From JBHBQE01 sp041776485 (GTDB lineage Bacteria > Bacillota > Clostridia > Lachnospirales > Lachnospiraceae): 30,168 bases of DNA. Both the position numbers and the translations under genes were made by a program. Positions 1 to 6,890 of this stretch are shown in pieces. The stretch covers positions 1 through 30,168 of the forward strand of contig JBHBQE010000005.1 in the NCBI GenBank assembly GCA_041776485.1, given 5' to 3'. The notes beneath the pieces were generated by a model that saw only the letters and a program-made list of their open reading frames with translations, did not search any database and was not told the origin of the DNA. Every line of letters starts with the position of its first letter. Within the stretch, counting starts at the first letter, position 1.

Positions 1-1
1 A

Positions 2-904
2 ACTACGGTTAATGCAATGGAGGGCGGTTATATGTACAGTGACTTAGATGCAGAATTTATATATAAGCATAGCAAGGATTATCCCATTGATATTACTCTT
101 TTCTATCAATCTATGGATATGCAAAAAATAAAAAAAATGGGGCTTAAAAGGGTAGGCGGAAGCCTTTATTTAGACGGAACAATGGGAGCAAGGACTGCTG
201 CTCTTACCTTTGAATATGCTGATGCTCCGGGCAAGATGGGAGATCTGGTTATCGGGCAGACCGACCTAAACGAATTCCTCGTGGAAAGCTATAAAAACCA
301 TTGGCAAACAGCCTTATATGCCATAGGCGACAGAGCTATTGAGCAGGCCCTAAGAGGTCATGAATATGCGCTAGATATTACGGGAATAAGCGGCCTTAGA
401 CATAGAATAGAACATGTAGAGCTTGCAACACATAAGCAAATTAAAAAAGCTAAGGAGCTTGGAATTATATTTTCTATGAACCCTACATATGAAAGATACT
501 GGGGCGCTCCCAATGGAATGTACCAAAGAAGATTGGGAAATAGATATGGAAGCACAAATCAGTTTAGAGATATTATTGACTCCGGAGTTGTATTATGTGC
601 CGGCTCCGACAGTGATATATGCGAAATAAATCCTCTTATCGGCATAAGCTCTGCAATAAACCACCCTATTCCGCAGCATAGAATTTCTCTGTATGAGGCC
701 CTTGAAATGTACACGATAAATGGAGCATATGCTATCAAGGAAGAACATTTAAAGGGCACATTGGAAAAGGGCAAGCTGGCAGATATTATTATTATGGATA
801 AAGATATCCCTAAACTTTCCAATGATAAGGTAGATACTGCCAAGGTCACCTGCACAATTAAATCCGGACAGATAATATACAATAAACTTTCACAGTGGGT
901 ATGA
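2..904 (+). CDS. YtcJ-like amidohydrolase (amidohydrolase family 3), 5' truncated by window edge
   Basis: This is the C-terminal part (about 300 residues) of a metal-dependent hydrolase; family members are usually about 520-550 residues. The frame is open to the left edge, so the first methionine at 17 is internal. Family marks seen in order: DGTMGARTAAL, an AIGDRAIEQAL segment, RHRIEHVELA, GSDSDICEINPLIG and the closing GTLEKGKLADIIIMDKD that rebuilds the small beta-sandwich typical of amidohydrolases. Relatives act on N-acyl or N-formyl amides in the cytosol, but the substrate here cannot be told. One oddity: where the family normally has HAIGD, this protein has YAIGD, so a His usually regarded as a metal ligand is Tyr. 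The stop lies 3 bp before the next gene, so the two are very likely co-transcribed. Confidence 0.85.
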   Translation, partial: TTVNAMEGGYMYSDLDAEFIYKHSKDYPIDITLFYQSMDMQKIKKMGLKRVGGSLYLDGTMGARTAALTFEYADAPGKMGDLVIGQTDLNEFLVESYKNHWQTALYAIGDRAIEQALRGHEYALDITGISGLRHRIEHVELATHKQIKKAKELGIIFSMNPTYERYWGAPNGMYQRRLGNRYGSTNQFRDIIDSGVVLCAGSDSDICEINPLIGISSAINHPIPQHRISLYEALEMYTINGAYAIKEEHLKGTLEKGKLADIIIMDKDIPKLSNDKVDTAKVTCTIKSGQIIYNKLSQWV

Positions 905-907
905 GTC

Positions 908-2053
908 ATGTTAAAGCTACGCTTCCTGGGAAAAATAAATATTGAACAAGACTACATAGATATCACGGAAAAGTTTAGCGGAAAAGCATTATTACTCCTA
1001 TGTATGTTATTTCTAAACCATGGCAAGCCGCTATATCGGGAACGTATTCTTTCCTATCTATGGCCGGACAGCAGCGAAGAAGCTGCAAGATATAACCTAA
1101 GGTATAATATTTGGCTTCTCAGGAAGATTATTAAAGCAGATAGTTCAGGCTGTGAATTATTACAGATTGACAGAATAAGCTGTATGATAAATGACAATTT
1201 TGACTATCACTGTGATATTGTGGAAATATTTTCATTAGATTGCAGTGGCGATTGTGATTATGTCAAACTGGAAAAGACGGTTCAGGAATTTACCGGAGAT
1301 TTTATGGATGGCTTTTATTTTAAAAATTGCAGTTATGCTAATGAAATGATTTTGATGGAGAGAAATCATTTGGAGGAAATACGGGTAAAGCTTATGATAA
1401 AGCTGGTGGATTTTTATGAAGAAAATAAGCATTGGCACAAATGCATAAGCCTTTTAAAGGAACTTATTAAAATCGAACCTTATGACGAAGATATTGCTTT
1501 TCGCACTATGGAGATATATGAAAAATCAGGAAAATTCAGTGCAGCAATAATATTTTATAACAGCTTTCAAGGAAGACTTCTTTCAGTTTTAGGAGTAAGA
1601 CCCTCTCCTAATCTTGTAAAAAAATATCATGAATTAAAAACTATAAATATTTTAGATAGTAATTTAACAGAAGAGAATAAAGAGGTTACAGAAGCAACAA
1701 ATACTATAAAAATCCATGTAGAAGCTATAAGCGTGGTTCCATGGTTCTCTTTAGTAAATCTGCTATCTGCCATTGTAAAAAACTATCCTAATATTATCAG
1801 CGAAGTCCTTACTGAGCAGGAAATTTATATAATCAGCCTGCTATGCCCCATGTCTTCAATAACAACGGTAGAACTTTCCTCTGCACCCCCCATTCCTGAA
1901 GTTATGATTGTAAATACTATAATTAAGCTGCTGTCTCACATAACAAAAGAAACCCGGATTAATATAATCGGTAACCTGTCCATAATGGATGAAAACTCAG
2001 TGGCTGTATTAAAATATCTGGAAAACAAAGGACTGATATCCATCCTGGAATAG
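908..2053 (+). CDS. SARP/BTAD-family transcriptional regulator with a degenerate C-terminal ATPase remnant
   Basis: This is a 381-residue regulator. Residues 1-95 form an OmpR-type winged helix in SARP style (LLLLCMLFLNHGKPLYRERI, then LWPDSSEEAARYNLRYNIWLL). Residues about 120-245 form a bacterial transcriptional activator (BTAD) domain of TPR-like helices (EENKHWHKCISLLKELIKIE, then LLSVLGVRPSPNL). The remaining 135 residues are not a normal linker: residues 338-372 read like the Walker B region of SARP-associated STAND ATPases (helix, strand, then MDENSVAVLKYLE), but the acidic residues before it are replaced (IIGNLS) and no P-loop exists anywhere. It starts 3 bp after the amidohydrolase stop with only a weak ribosome site, which suggests coupled translation. 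Its targets are unknown; the amidohydrolase operon is the simplest guess. Confidence 0.85.
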   Translation: MLKLRFLGKINIEQDYIDITEKFSGKALLLLCMLFLNHGKPLYRERILSYLWPDSSEEAARYNLRYNIWLLRKIIKADSSGCELLQIDRISCMINDNFDYHCDIVEIFSLDCSGDCDYVKLEKTVQEFTGDFMDGFYFKNCSYANEMILMERNHLEEIRVKLMIKLVDFYEENKHWHKCISLLKELIKIEPYDEDIAFRTMEIYEKSGKFSAAIIFYNSFQGRLLSVLGVRPSPNLVKKYHELKTINILDSNLTEENKEVTEATNTIKIHVEAISVVPWFSLVNLLSAIVKNYPNIISEVLTEQEIYIISLLCPMSSITTVELSSAPPIPEVMIVNTIIKLLSHITKETRINIIGNLSIMDENSVAVLKYLENKGLISILE

Positions 2054-2102
2054 ATAACTATATCTGAATCGCCAATCTGTTAAATTTACTCTCCTTTTAC
2101 AC

Positions 2103-2130
2103 TTGCGTATCTTGTAGTATGTACTATAAT
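2103..2130 (+). promoter_or_regulatory. Sigma-A-type promoter for murC
   Basis: A -35 TTGCGT (2103-2108) is followed by a 16-bp spacer and a perfect -10 TATAAT (2125-2130). The expected start of transcription near 2137 lies downstream of the ATG at 2119, so that upstream start can be excluded and the murC start at 2161 is favoured. Confidence 0.6.
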
Positions 2131-2160
2131 TATATCAATATAATGTGTTTGGGAGGCGGT

Positions 2161-3531
2161 ATGGGCGGTTTTAATCTGGAAAATTATAAAAATATATATT
2201 TTATAGGTATTGGCGGCATAAGTATGAGCGGGCTTGCCAATATACTTATGCACAATGGATTTAAGGTTTGGGGCAGTGACAGAGACAGGTCGGAGCAAAC
2301 CCAGAATTTAGAGAAAAACGGAATAAAAGTACTATACGGTCACAGTTTCGACAATATTACAGAGGATATAGACATAGTTGTGCATACTGCTGCAATCTCC
2401 CGGGACAATCCTGAGCTTATCAGAGCCAGGGAGCTTAACATTCCGATTATTACCAGAGCCACACTGCTGGGTGCAATTATGGATAATTACGATGAAAGCA
2501 TTGCAGTTTCCGGTACCCATGGAAAAACTACCACTACTTCCATGATTTCTCAAATACTCCTTAAGTATACAGATCCCACTGTTACAATAGGAGGAGTGCT
2601 TCCCTCCATAAACAGCAATGTATATGTGGGAAATTCAGATATATTTGTTGCGGAAGCCTGTGAATATACCAATAGTTTTCACTCCTTTTTCCCGAAATAT
2701 AATATCATGCTTAATATTGAAGAGGATCATCCGGATTTTTTTAAAGATTTGCAGTCTATTAGAGACAGCTTTTCAATATTTGCCAAAAACACTAAGCCGG
2801 GAGGCACCATATTTATTCACTCCTCAATTGAAAATCCGAAAGAGATTGTGTCAGTTCCAGATGTATCGGTATTTACCTTTGGCTTAAATAAAGGGGATCT
2901 AACCGCCTCATGTATTGAAAGCAAAAACGGCAAAAGCCTTTTTGTCCCGGTATTGCATGGTAAACCCTTGGACCCCATAGAGCTTAACGTTCCCGGGCCT
3001 GTCAACATCGAAAATGCCCTTGCCGCCATTGCCCTATGTCTTGAACTTAATGTTCCCTATTCCATAATACAGGAGGGACTTTTGGCATTTAGGGGTACCC
3101 ATAGACGCTTTGAATACAATGGCAGCCTGAATAATGCTCAAATTTATAATGATTATGCTCACCATCCCACAGAGATTGCTGCCTGTATCATGGCAGCCAG
3201 AGAATATTTTCCAAAAAGACTTTGGGTTTTATTCCAGCCCCATACCTATTCCAGGACAAAGGCGCTATTTGATGATTTCGTAAATTCTCTTGCTATGGCT
3301 GACAAAGTTATTTTAGCAGATATATATGCAGCCAGAGAATCAGATAATCAGGGAGTAAGCTCAGAAGAACTGGTGAAAGCCTTGGAAAATAAGGGTGTTT
3401 GTGCAAAGTATATAGATAGCAACGAAAAAATTGTACAATTTTTTAAAGATAATCTCGTCAACGATGATATGTTGATAATCATGGGCGCCGGAAATATTTA
3501 TTTGCTTGCTAATGAGCTTGTGGAAAATTAG
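2161..3531 (+). CDS. murC: UDP-N-acetylmuramate--L-alanine ligase MurC
   Basis: MurC adds L-alanine to UDP-MurNAc using ATP, the first peptide step of cytosolic peptidoglycan precursor synthesis. From 2161 the product is 456 residues, the normal MurC length. Residues 12-24 carry the UDP-binding IYFIGIGGISMSG; GTHGKTT (118-124) is the ATP-binding loop. Further on come EACEYTNSF and NIEEDHPD of the central domain, HRRFEYNG, and YNDYAHHPTEI, followed by the C-terminal domain. The 2161 start is preceded by GGGAGG (2151-2156) and lies downstream of the promoter at 2103-2130. An in-frame ATG at 2143 is the only credible alternative. The gene has its own promoter and is separated from the next operon by 182 bp. 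Confidence 0.97.
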   Translation: MGGFNLENYKNIYFIGIGGISMSGLANILMHNGFKVWGSDRDRSEQTQNLEKNGIKVLYGHSFDNITEDIDIVVHTAAISRDNPELIRARELNIPIITRATLLGAIMDNYDESIAVSGTHGKTTTTSMISQILLKYTDPTVTIGGVLPSINSNVYVGNSDIFVAEACEYTNSFHSFFPKYNIMLNIEEDHPDFFKDLQSIRDSFSIFAKNTKPGGTIFIHSSIENPKEIVSVPDVSVFTFGLNKGDLTASCIESKNGKSLFVPVLHGKPLDPIELNVPGPVNIENALAAIALCLELNVPYSIIQEGLLAFRGTHRRFEYNGSLNNAQIYNDYAHHPTEIAACIMAAREYFPKRLWVLFQPHTYSRTKALFDDFVNSLAMADKVILADIYAARESDNQGVSSEELVKALENKGVCAKYIDSNEKIVQFFKDNLVNDDMLIIMGAGNIYLLANELVEN

Positions 3532-3655
3532 TTTTCAACATTATAAACAAATGAAGTGGAAAATAATCAAACCTTAATGTGGATGATGAATCACCTGCAA
3601 ACACTGGGAAAGAATGAAATTTTCCACCTTATCAACTGGAGAATCCTGTGGAAAA
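3519..3655. promoter_or_regulatory. Cluster of DnaA-box-like sites upstream of the primosome operon
   Basis: Compared with TTWTNCACA, eight sites occur in 137 bp. Perfect matches: 3519-3527 (minus) and 3647-3655 (minus), both TTTTCCACA. One mismatch: 3532-3540 TTTTCAACA, 3541-3549 TTATAAACA, 3555-3563 (minus) TTTTCCACT, 3578-3586 (minus) TCATCCACA, 3620-3628 TTTTCCACC. Two mismatches: 3629-3637 TTATCAACT. Two pairs abut head to tail. The first site overlaps the last codons of murC. The downstream genes encode helicase-loading proteins, which makes binding by DnaA plausible. Binding itself is inference. Confidence 0.5.
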
Positions 3656-3682
3656 AAAGTCCTTTTAGGAGAGTTTTGGCTG

Positions 3683-3691
3683 TGCTATAAT
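3683..3691 (+). promoter_or_regulatory. Extended -10 promoter of the dnaD-dnaC-prs operon
   Basis: TGC followed by a perfect TATAAT (3686-3691) forms an extended -10 element. The -35 region (TTTTAG, 3663-3668, 17-bp spacer) is poor, as is usual for extended -10 promoters. Transcription would start near 3698, about 16 nt before the ATG at 3714, leaving just enough room for the ribosome site AGAGAGG (3701-3707). The DnaA-box-like cluster lies directly upstream. Confidence 0.5.
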
Positions 3692-3713
3692 TCCCCTCGA
3701 AGAGAGGTAGTGT

Positions 3714-4721
3714 ATGTCAGAAATAGCGTTACATCCCACAAGTGCCAACTTGGTCACTTGTGTGCCGGATTATTTTATTGACCGCTTTATGGCGGAAGCT
3801 AATGGGGAGTATGTAAAAATATATCTCTATTTATTAAGGAGCCTTGGCAGGAATACAGACGGCTTTTCCATTTCGAAGATTTCTGAAGCTTTGGACCATA
3901 CCCAAAAGGATGTTCGCAAAGCTTTGCATTATTGGGAAAAGCAGGGGCTTTTAGAGCTTAATTATGATGATTGCCATGAGCTTAGGGATGTTTATTTGCG
4001 TCATCCTGAAGATAATGCAAGTCTTAAGTCTCCCGCTGAAATACCGGCTATGCCCGTTGCTGATTTTATAAACAGCAGCCCTGTCACTGAGGATGAAGAG
4101 CTTAAGGATTTGTTATATGTGGCGGAGAAGCTCTTTGGGCACCCGCTTACAGGGGATACTGTAGACAAAATAATATTTTGGCATGATAAATTGGGTCTTA
4201 ATTGGAATTTAGTGGAGTACATTATAGAATACTCTGTGGATAAGGGGGCACCCCATATTAATTATATGGATAAAATTGCCCTAAGCTATGCCAATGAAGG
4301 AATTACAACTGTAGACGAAGCAAAAACCCATGGTAATGCCTATCTGTCTACTTCCTTTGCCATCAAAAGTGCCTTTGGTATCTCTGGCAGGAATTTAGGT
4401 ACTCCGGAGCTTGAATATGTGCGAACATGGACTGTTGATATGGGGTTTTCCAATGAATTGATTTCCGAAGCATGCAAAAGAACTCTTTTAGCTGTGCATG
4501 AACCTAACTTTAAGTACGCTGATTCCATACTTTCCAGTTGGCATAAAACAGGAGTCAGTTCCATTTCCGATTTGGAAGCCCTGGACTCTGCTTACAAAAT
4601 CAGCAAAACCAATGCCAATAAAATAAGCAACAGAGCGTACAGCAACAAAAAAAATTATAACTATCCAGACAGCTCCCATATAGACTTTGAGGAGTTGGAA
4701 AGAAAGCTGTTTAAATTCTAA
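3714..4721 (+). CDS. DnaD/DnaB-type primosomal protein with two DnaD domains
   Basis: This 335-residue protein belongs to the DnaD/DnaB replication-initiation family of low-GC Gram-positives, which remodels origin DNA and helps to recruit the helicase loader. Residues 33-85 look like a winged helix (IKIYLYLLRSL, then SISKISEALDHTQKDVRKAL, then YWEKQGLLEL). Two tandem DnaD (DDBH2-like) domains follow: residues about 130-205, ending in the signature YMDKIALSYANEGITTVDEA, and about 215-290, ending in YADSILSSWHKTGVSSISDL. The C-terminus HIDFEELERKLFKF resembles the usual tail of such proteins. Ribosome site AGAGAGG is spaced 6 nt from the ATG. It is 14 bp ahead of a helicase-loader gene, which supports the role. 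Whether it is functionally DnaB or DnaD cannot be decided from the sequence. Confidence 0.88.
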   Translation: MSEIALHPTSANLVTCVPDYFIDRFMAEANGEYVKIYLYLLRSLGRNTDGFSISKISEALDHTQKDVRKALHYWEKQGLLELNYDDCHELRDVYLRHPEDNASLKSPAEIPAMPVADFINSSPVTEDEELKDLLYVAEKLFGHPLTGDTVDKIIFWHDKLGLNWNLVEYIIEYSVDKGAPHINYMDKIALSYANEGITTVDEAKTHGNAYLSTSFAIKSAFGISGRNLGTPELEYVRTWTVDMGFSNELISEACKRTLLAVHEPNFKYADSILSSWHKTGVSSISDLEALDSAYKISKTNANKISNRAYSNKKNYNYPDSSHIDFEELERKLFKF

Positions 4722-4735
4722 AACCGGAGAAAAAT

Positions 4736-5710
4736 ATGCCCCTAGAACTTACAAATTCCCAATATGATGGTATAATGAATCTGTATCAGGAAGCTAGATT
4801 CAATGCAGACGCTATACTTAGGGAAAACAGAAGGCTGGCATATAATGATATTCCCAAGCTTAAGTCCCTTGATAAAGAGTCTGTAACATTTTTAAAAACC
4901 CATGAGGCTTCTGATATTGAAGCTTTTTTGTCTGACTTAAGCAGAAAACGCAGGAAGCTTTTGGCACAAAACGGTTATCCTGAGGATTTTCTTGATAGAA
5001 AATATCGTTGTACGAACTGCAGGGATACCGGTTTTATTGAGGATACCGGTGAGTATTGTCACTGCTTTAGAGAATTGGCTGTAAAGCAGATTTATGGTGA
5101 GAAAAGCTGGCTAAATTTGTTTAAAAAAGAAAACTTTGATACCTTTGATCTTTCCCTGTATGAAAGTGATGAGGATAAGAAGGCAGCTATAGCCTCTGTA
5201 AAGGTTGCCAAAGAATTTGTTGCTTCCACGCTGGATTCGGATAATGCCAGCATTAAAAATTTATTGATTGCCGGTACAACGGGTGTAGGCAAAACATTTT
5301 TATGTAATTGCATAGCCAAGGAACTTATAGAAAACAATAAATTTGTAGTTTATTTAACCGCTCAGGAATTGTTTGAAGCCTTTGATAAACGGCAATTCCA
5401 CAGAAAGCCTTATCAGGATACCATTGGGGAAAACGGCTTTAATTTTAACAGTATATATACATGCGATTTACTAATAATTGATGATTTGGGCAGTGAATTT
5501 TCCAATAAAGCTATTATCCCAATGTTTTTGGAGCTTATAAATAAAAGATTAAACAATTTACCAACCCTGATTTCAACTAATCTGGGTATTGATGAAATTA
5601 ATGAAATTTATTCCCTGCGGGTAACTTCAAGGCTTACTGGAAATTATGAATTTATCAAAATAAGAGGTAGGGATATTCGCATGACAAAATCCATGCATAG
5701 CAAACATTAA
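4736..5710 (+). CDS. DnaC/DnaI-like helicase-loader AAA+ ATPase
   Basis: This 324-residue ATPase is expected to load the replicative helicase onto DNA at initiation or restart. The N-terminal 90 residues are helical, then a DnaI-like zinc-binding cluster is visible with C92, C95, C108 and C110 (CTNCRDTGF, then CHC). The AAA+ core has Walker A GTTGVGKT (180-187), Walker B LLIIDDLG (245-252, D249/D250), a sensor 1 Asn in ISTNL, and VTSRLTG with a likely arginine finger (R299). This zinc cluster separates it from the IstB transposition ATPases that share the core. Ribosome site GGAG (4726-4729) is 6 nt from the ATG. It sits between the DnaD-domain gene and prs, in one operon. Confidence 0.9.
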   Translation: MPLELTNSQYDGIMNLYQEARFNADAILRENRRLAYNDIPKLKSLDKESVTFLKTHEASDIEAFLSDLSRKRRKLLAQNGYPEDFLDRKYRCTNCRDTGFIEDTGEYCHCFRELAVKQIYGEKSWLNLFKKENFDTFDLSLYESDEDKKAAIASVKVAKEFVASTLDSDNASIKNLLIAGTTGVGKTFLCNCIAKELIENNKFVVYLTAQELFEAFDKRQFHRKPYQDTIGENGFNFNSIYTCDLLIIDDLGSEFSNKAIIPMFLELINKRLNNLPTLISTNLGIDEINEIYSLRVTSRLTGNYEFIKIRGRDIRMTKSMHSKH

Positions 5711-5726
5711 ATTATAGGAGGAAATT

Positions 5727-6890
5727 ATGCCAAACGATGAGTTGTTATTAACCAAAAATCCCTTTGCACCGTTGGGACTTATTTCATTAAACAGCTTTTT
5801 AGACAGGGCTAAAAAAGTGGATGAATACCTGGTAGGGTGGCGTTCCACCAGGAAAATCGACAATATTAACGACTCCAGAGGTTATCATAGCGGTTCCTAT
5901 TTAATAGATGTTTCTACTCCCCGTTTTGGCACCGGCGAGGGGAAGGGAATTGTAAATCAATCTGTCAGAGGTCTTGATATATACATATTTGTAGATGTTA
6001 TGAACTACAGCATGACCTATAAAATGTTCGGACAGCAAAACAGAATGTCACCGGACGACCATTACTCGGATTTAAAGCGTGTAATAGCCGCCTGCGGTTC
6101 CAAGCCCAAGAGAATTACCGTATTCCTGCCTTTCCTCTATGAAAGCAGGCAGCACAGACGGAAATCAAGAGAATCTCTGGACTGTGCATTGGCACTCCAT
6201 GAGCTAATTAATATGGGGGTGAACAATATTGTAACCTTTGACGCTCACGATCCCAGAGTGGTAAACTCTGTTCCGCTAAACAGCTTTGAAACCATAACCC
6301 CCACCTATCAATTCCTTAAGGGAATCACAAGGGCTGTAAGTGATCTTAAATTTGACAATGACAACCTTATGATTATAAGTCCTGATGAGGGTGCCACTGA
6401 CAGAGCTGTGTATATGGCTTCTGTACTGGGAGTGGAAATGGGTATGTTCTACAAAAGAAGAGATTACAGCAAAATTGTTGACGGCAGAAATCCCATACTT
6501 GCCCATGAATTCCTTGGCTCCAGCGTGGAGGGAAAGGATGTATTTATTATAGATGATATGATTTCCTCCGGAGAGTCTATGATTGACGTGGCGCGGGAGC
6601 TTAAAAGCCGGAAAGCAAAGAGAGTATTTGCCCTTTGTACCTTTGGATTGTTTACAGGGGGTATGGAAATATTTGACAAGGCTGTATCCGAAGGCGTTTT
6701 GGATAAAATCGTATCAACGGATTTAATATACCAAAGCCCTGAAACCCTTAGCCGTGACTACTATATTTGCTGTCCTATGAGTAAATATATAGCCTATATT
6801 ATAGATACGTTGAATCACGACACCACTATAGACAGTCTTGTTGACCCTTATGACAGAATCAACAAGCTGCTGAAAAAATATAGCAGTTAA
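5727..6890 (+). CDS. prs: Ribose-phosphate pyrophosphokinase (PRPP synthetase), long divergent form
   Basis: This enzyme makes PRPP from ribose 5-phosphate and ATP, feeding nucleotide, His and Trp synthesis. At 387 residues it is about 70 longer than the usual class I enzyme, with the extra length mostly at the N-terminus (about 85 residues before the first recognisable strand) and at the C-terminus. Recognisable sites: FLPFLYESRQHRRKSRESL (equivalent to the ATP-binding YARQDRK region), TFDAHDPRVVN, ISPDEGATDRA, YKRRDYSKIVDGRN (the flexible loop) and FIIDDMISSGESM (the PRPP loop). The PRPP loop is unlike the common DDMIDTxGT form, so kinetics or regulation may differ, or this may be a paralogue. 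A strong AGGAGG (5716-5721) precedes the ATG, 16 bp after the helicase-loader stop. Its stop overlaps the stop of the convergent gene. Confidence 0.85.
   Translation: MPNDELLLTKNPFAPLGLISLNSFLDRAKKVDEYLVGWRSTRKIDNINDSRGYHSGSYLIDVSTPRFGTGEGKGIVNQSVRGLDIYIFVDVMNYSMTYKMFGQQNRMSPDDHYSDLKRVIAACGSKPKRITVFLPFLYESRQHRRKSRESLDCALALHELINMGVNNIVTFDAHDPRVVNSVPLNSFETITPTYQFLKGITRAVSDLKFDNDNLMIISPDEGATDRAVYMASVLGVEMGMFYKRRDYSKIVDGRNPILAHEFLGSSVEGKDVFIIDDMISSGESMIDVARELKSRKAKRVFALCTFGLFTGGMEIFDKAVSEGVLDKIVSTDLIYQSPETLSRDYYICCPMSKYIAYIIDTLNHDTTIDSLVDPYDRINKLLKKYSS

Noticed and set aside
3519..3713. A chromosomal origin (oriC)
   Set aside because: DnaA-box-like sites are present, but there is no dnaA, dnaN or rpmH nearby, and I see no clear AT-rich unwinding stretch or DnaA-trio.
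4736..5710. An IstB-type transposition helper, given the DnaC-like core
   Set aside because: No transposase or IS ends are adjacent, the DnaI-like zinc cluster is present, and the neighbours are a DnaD-domain protein and prs.
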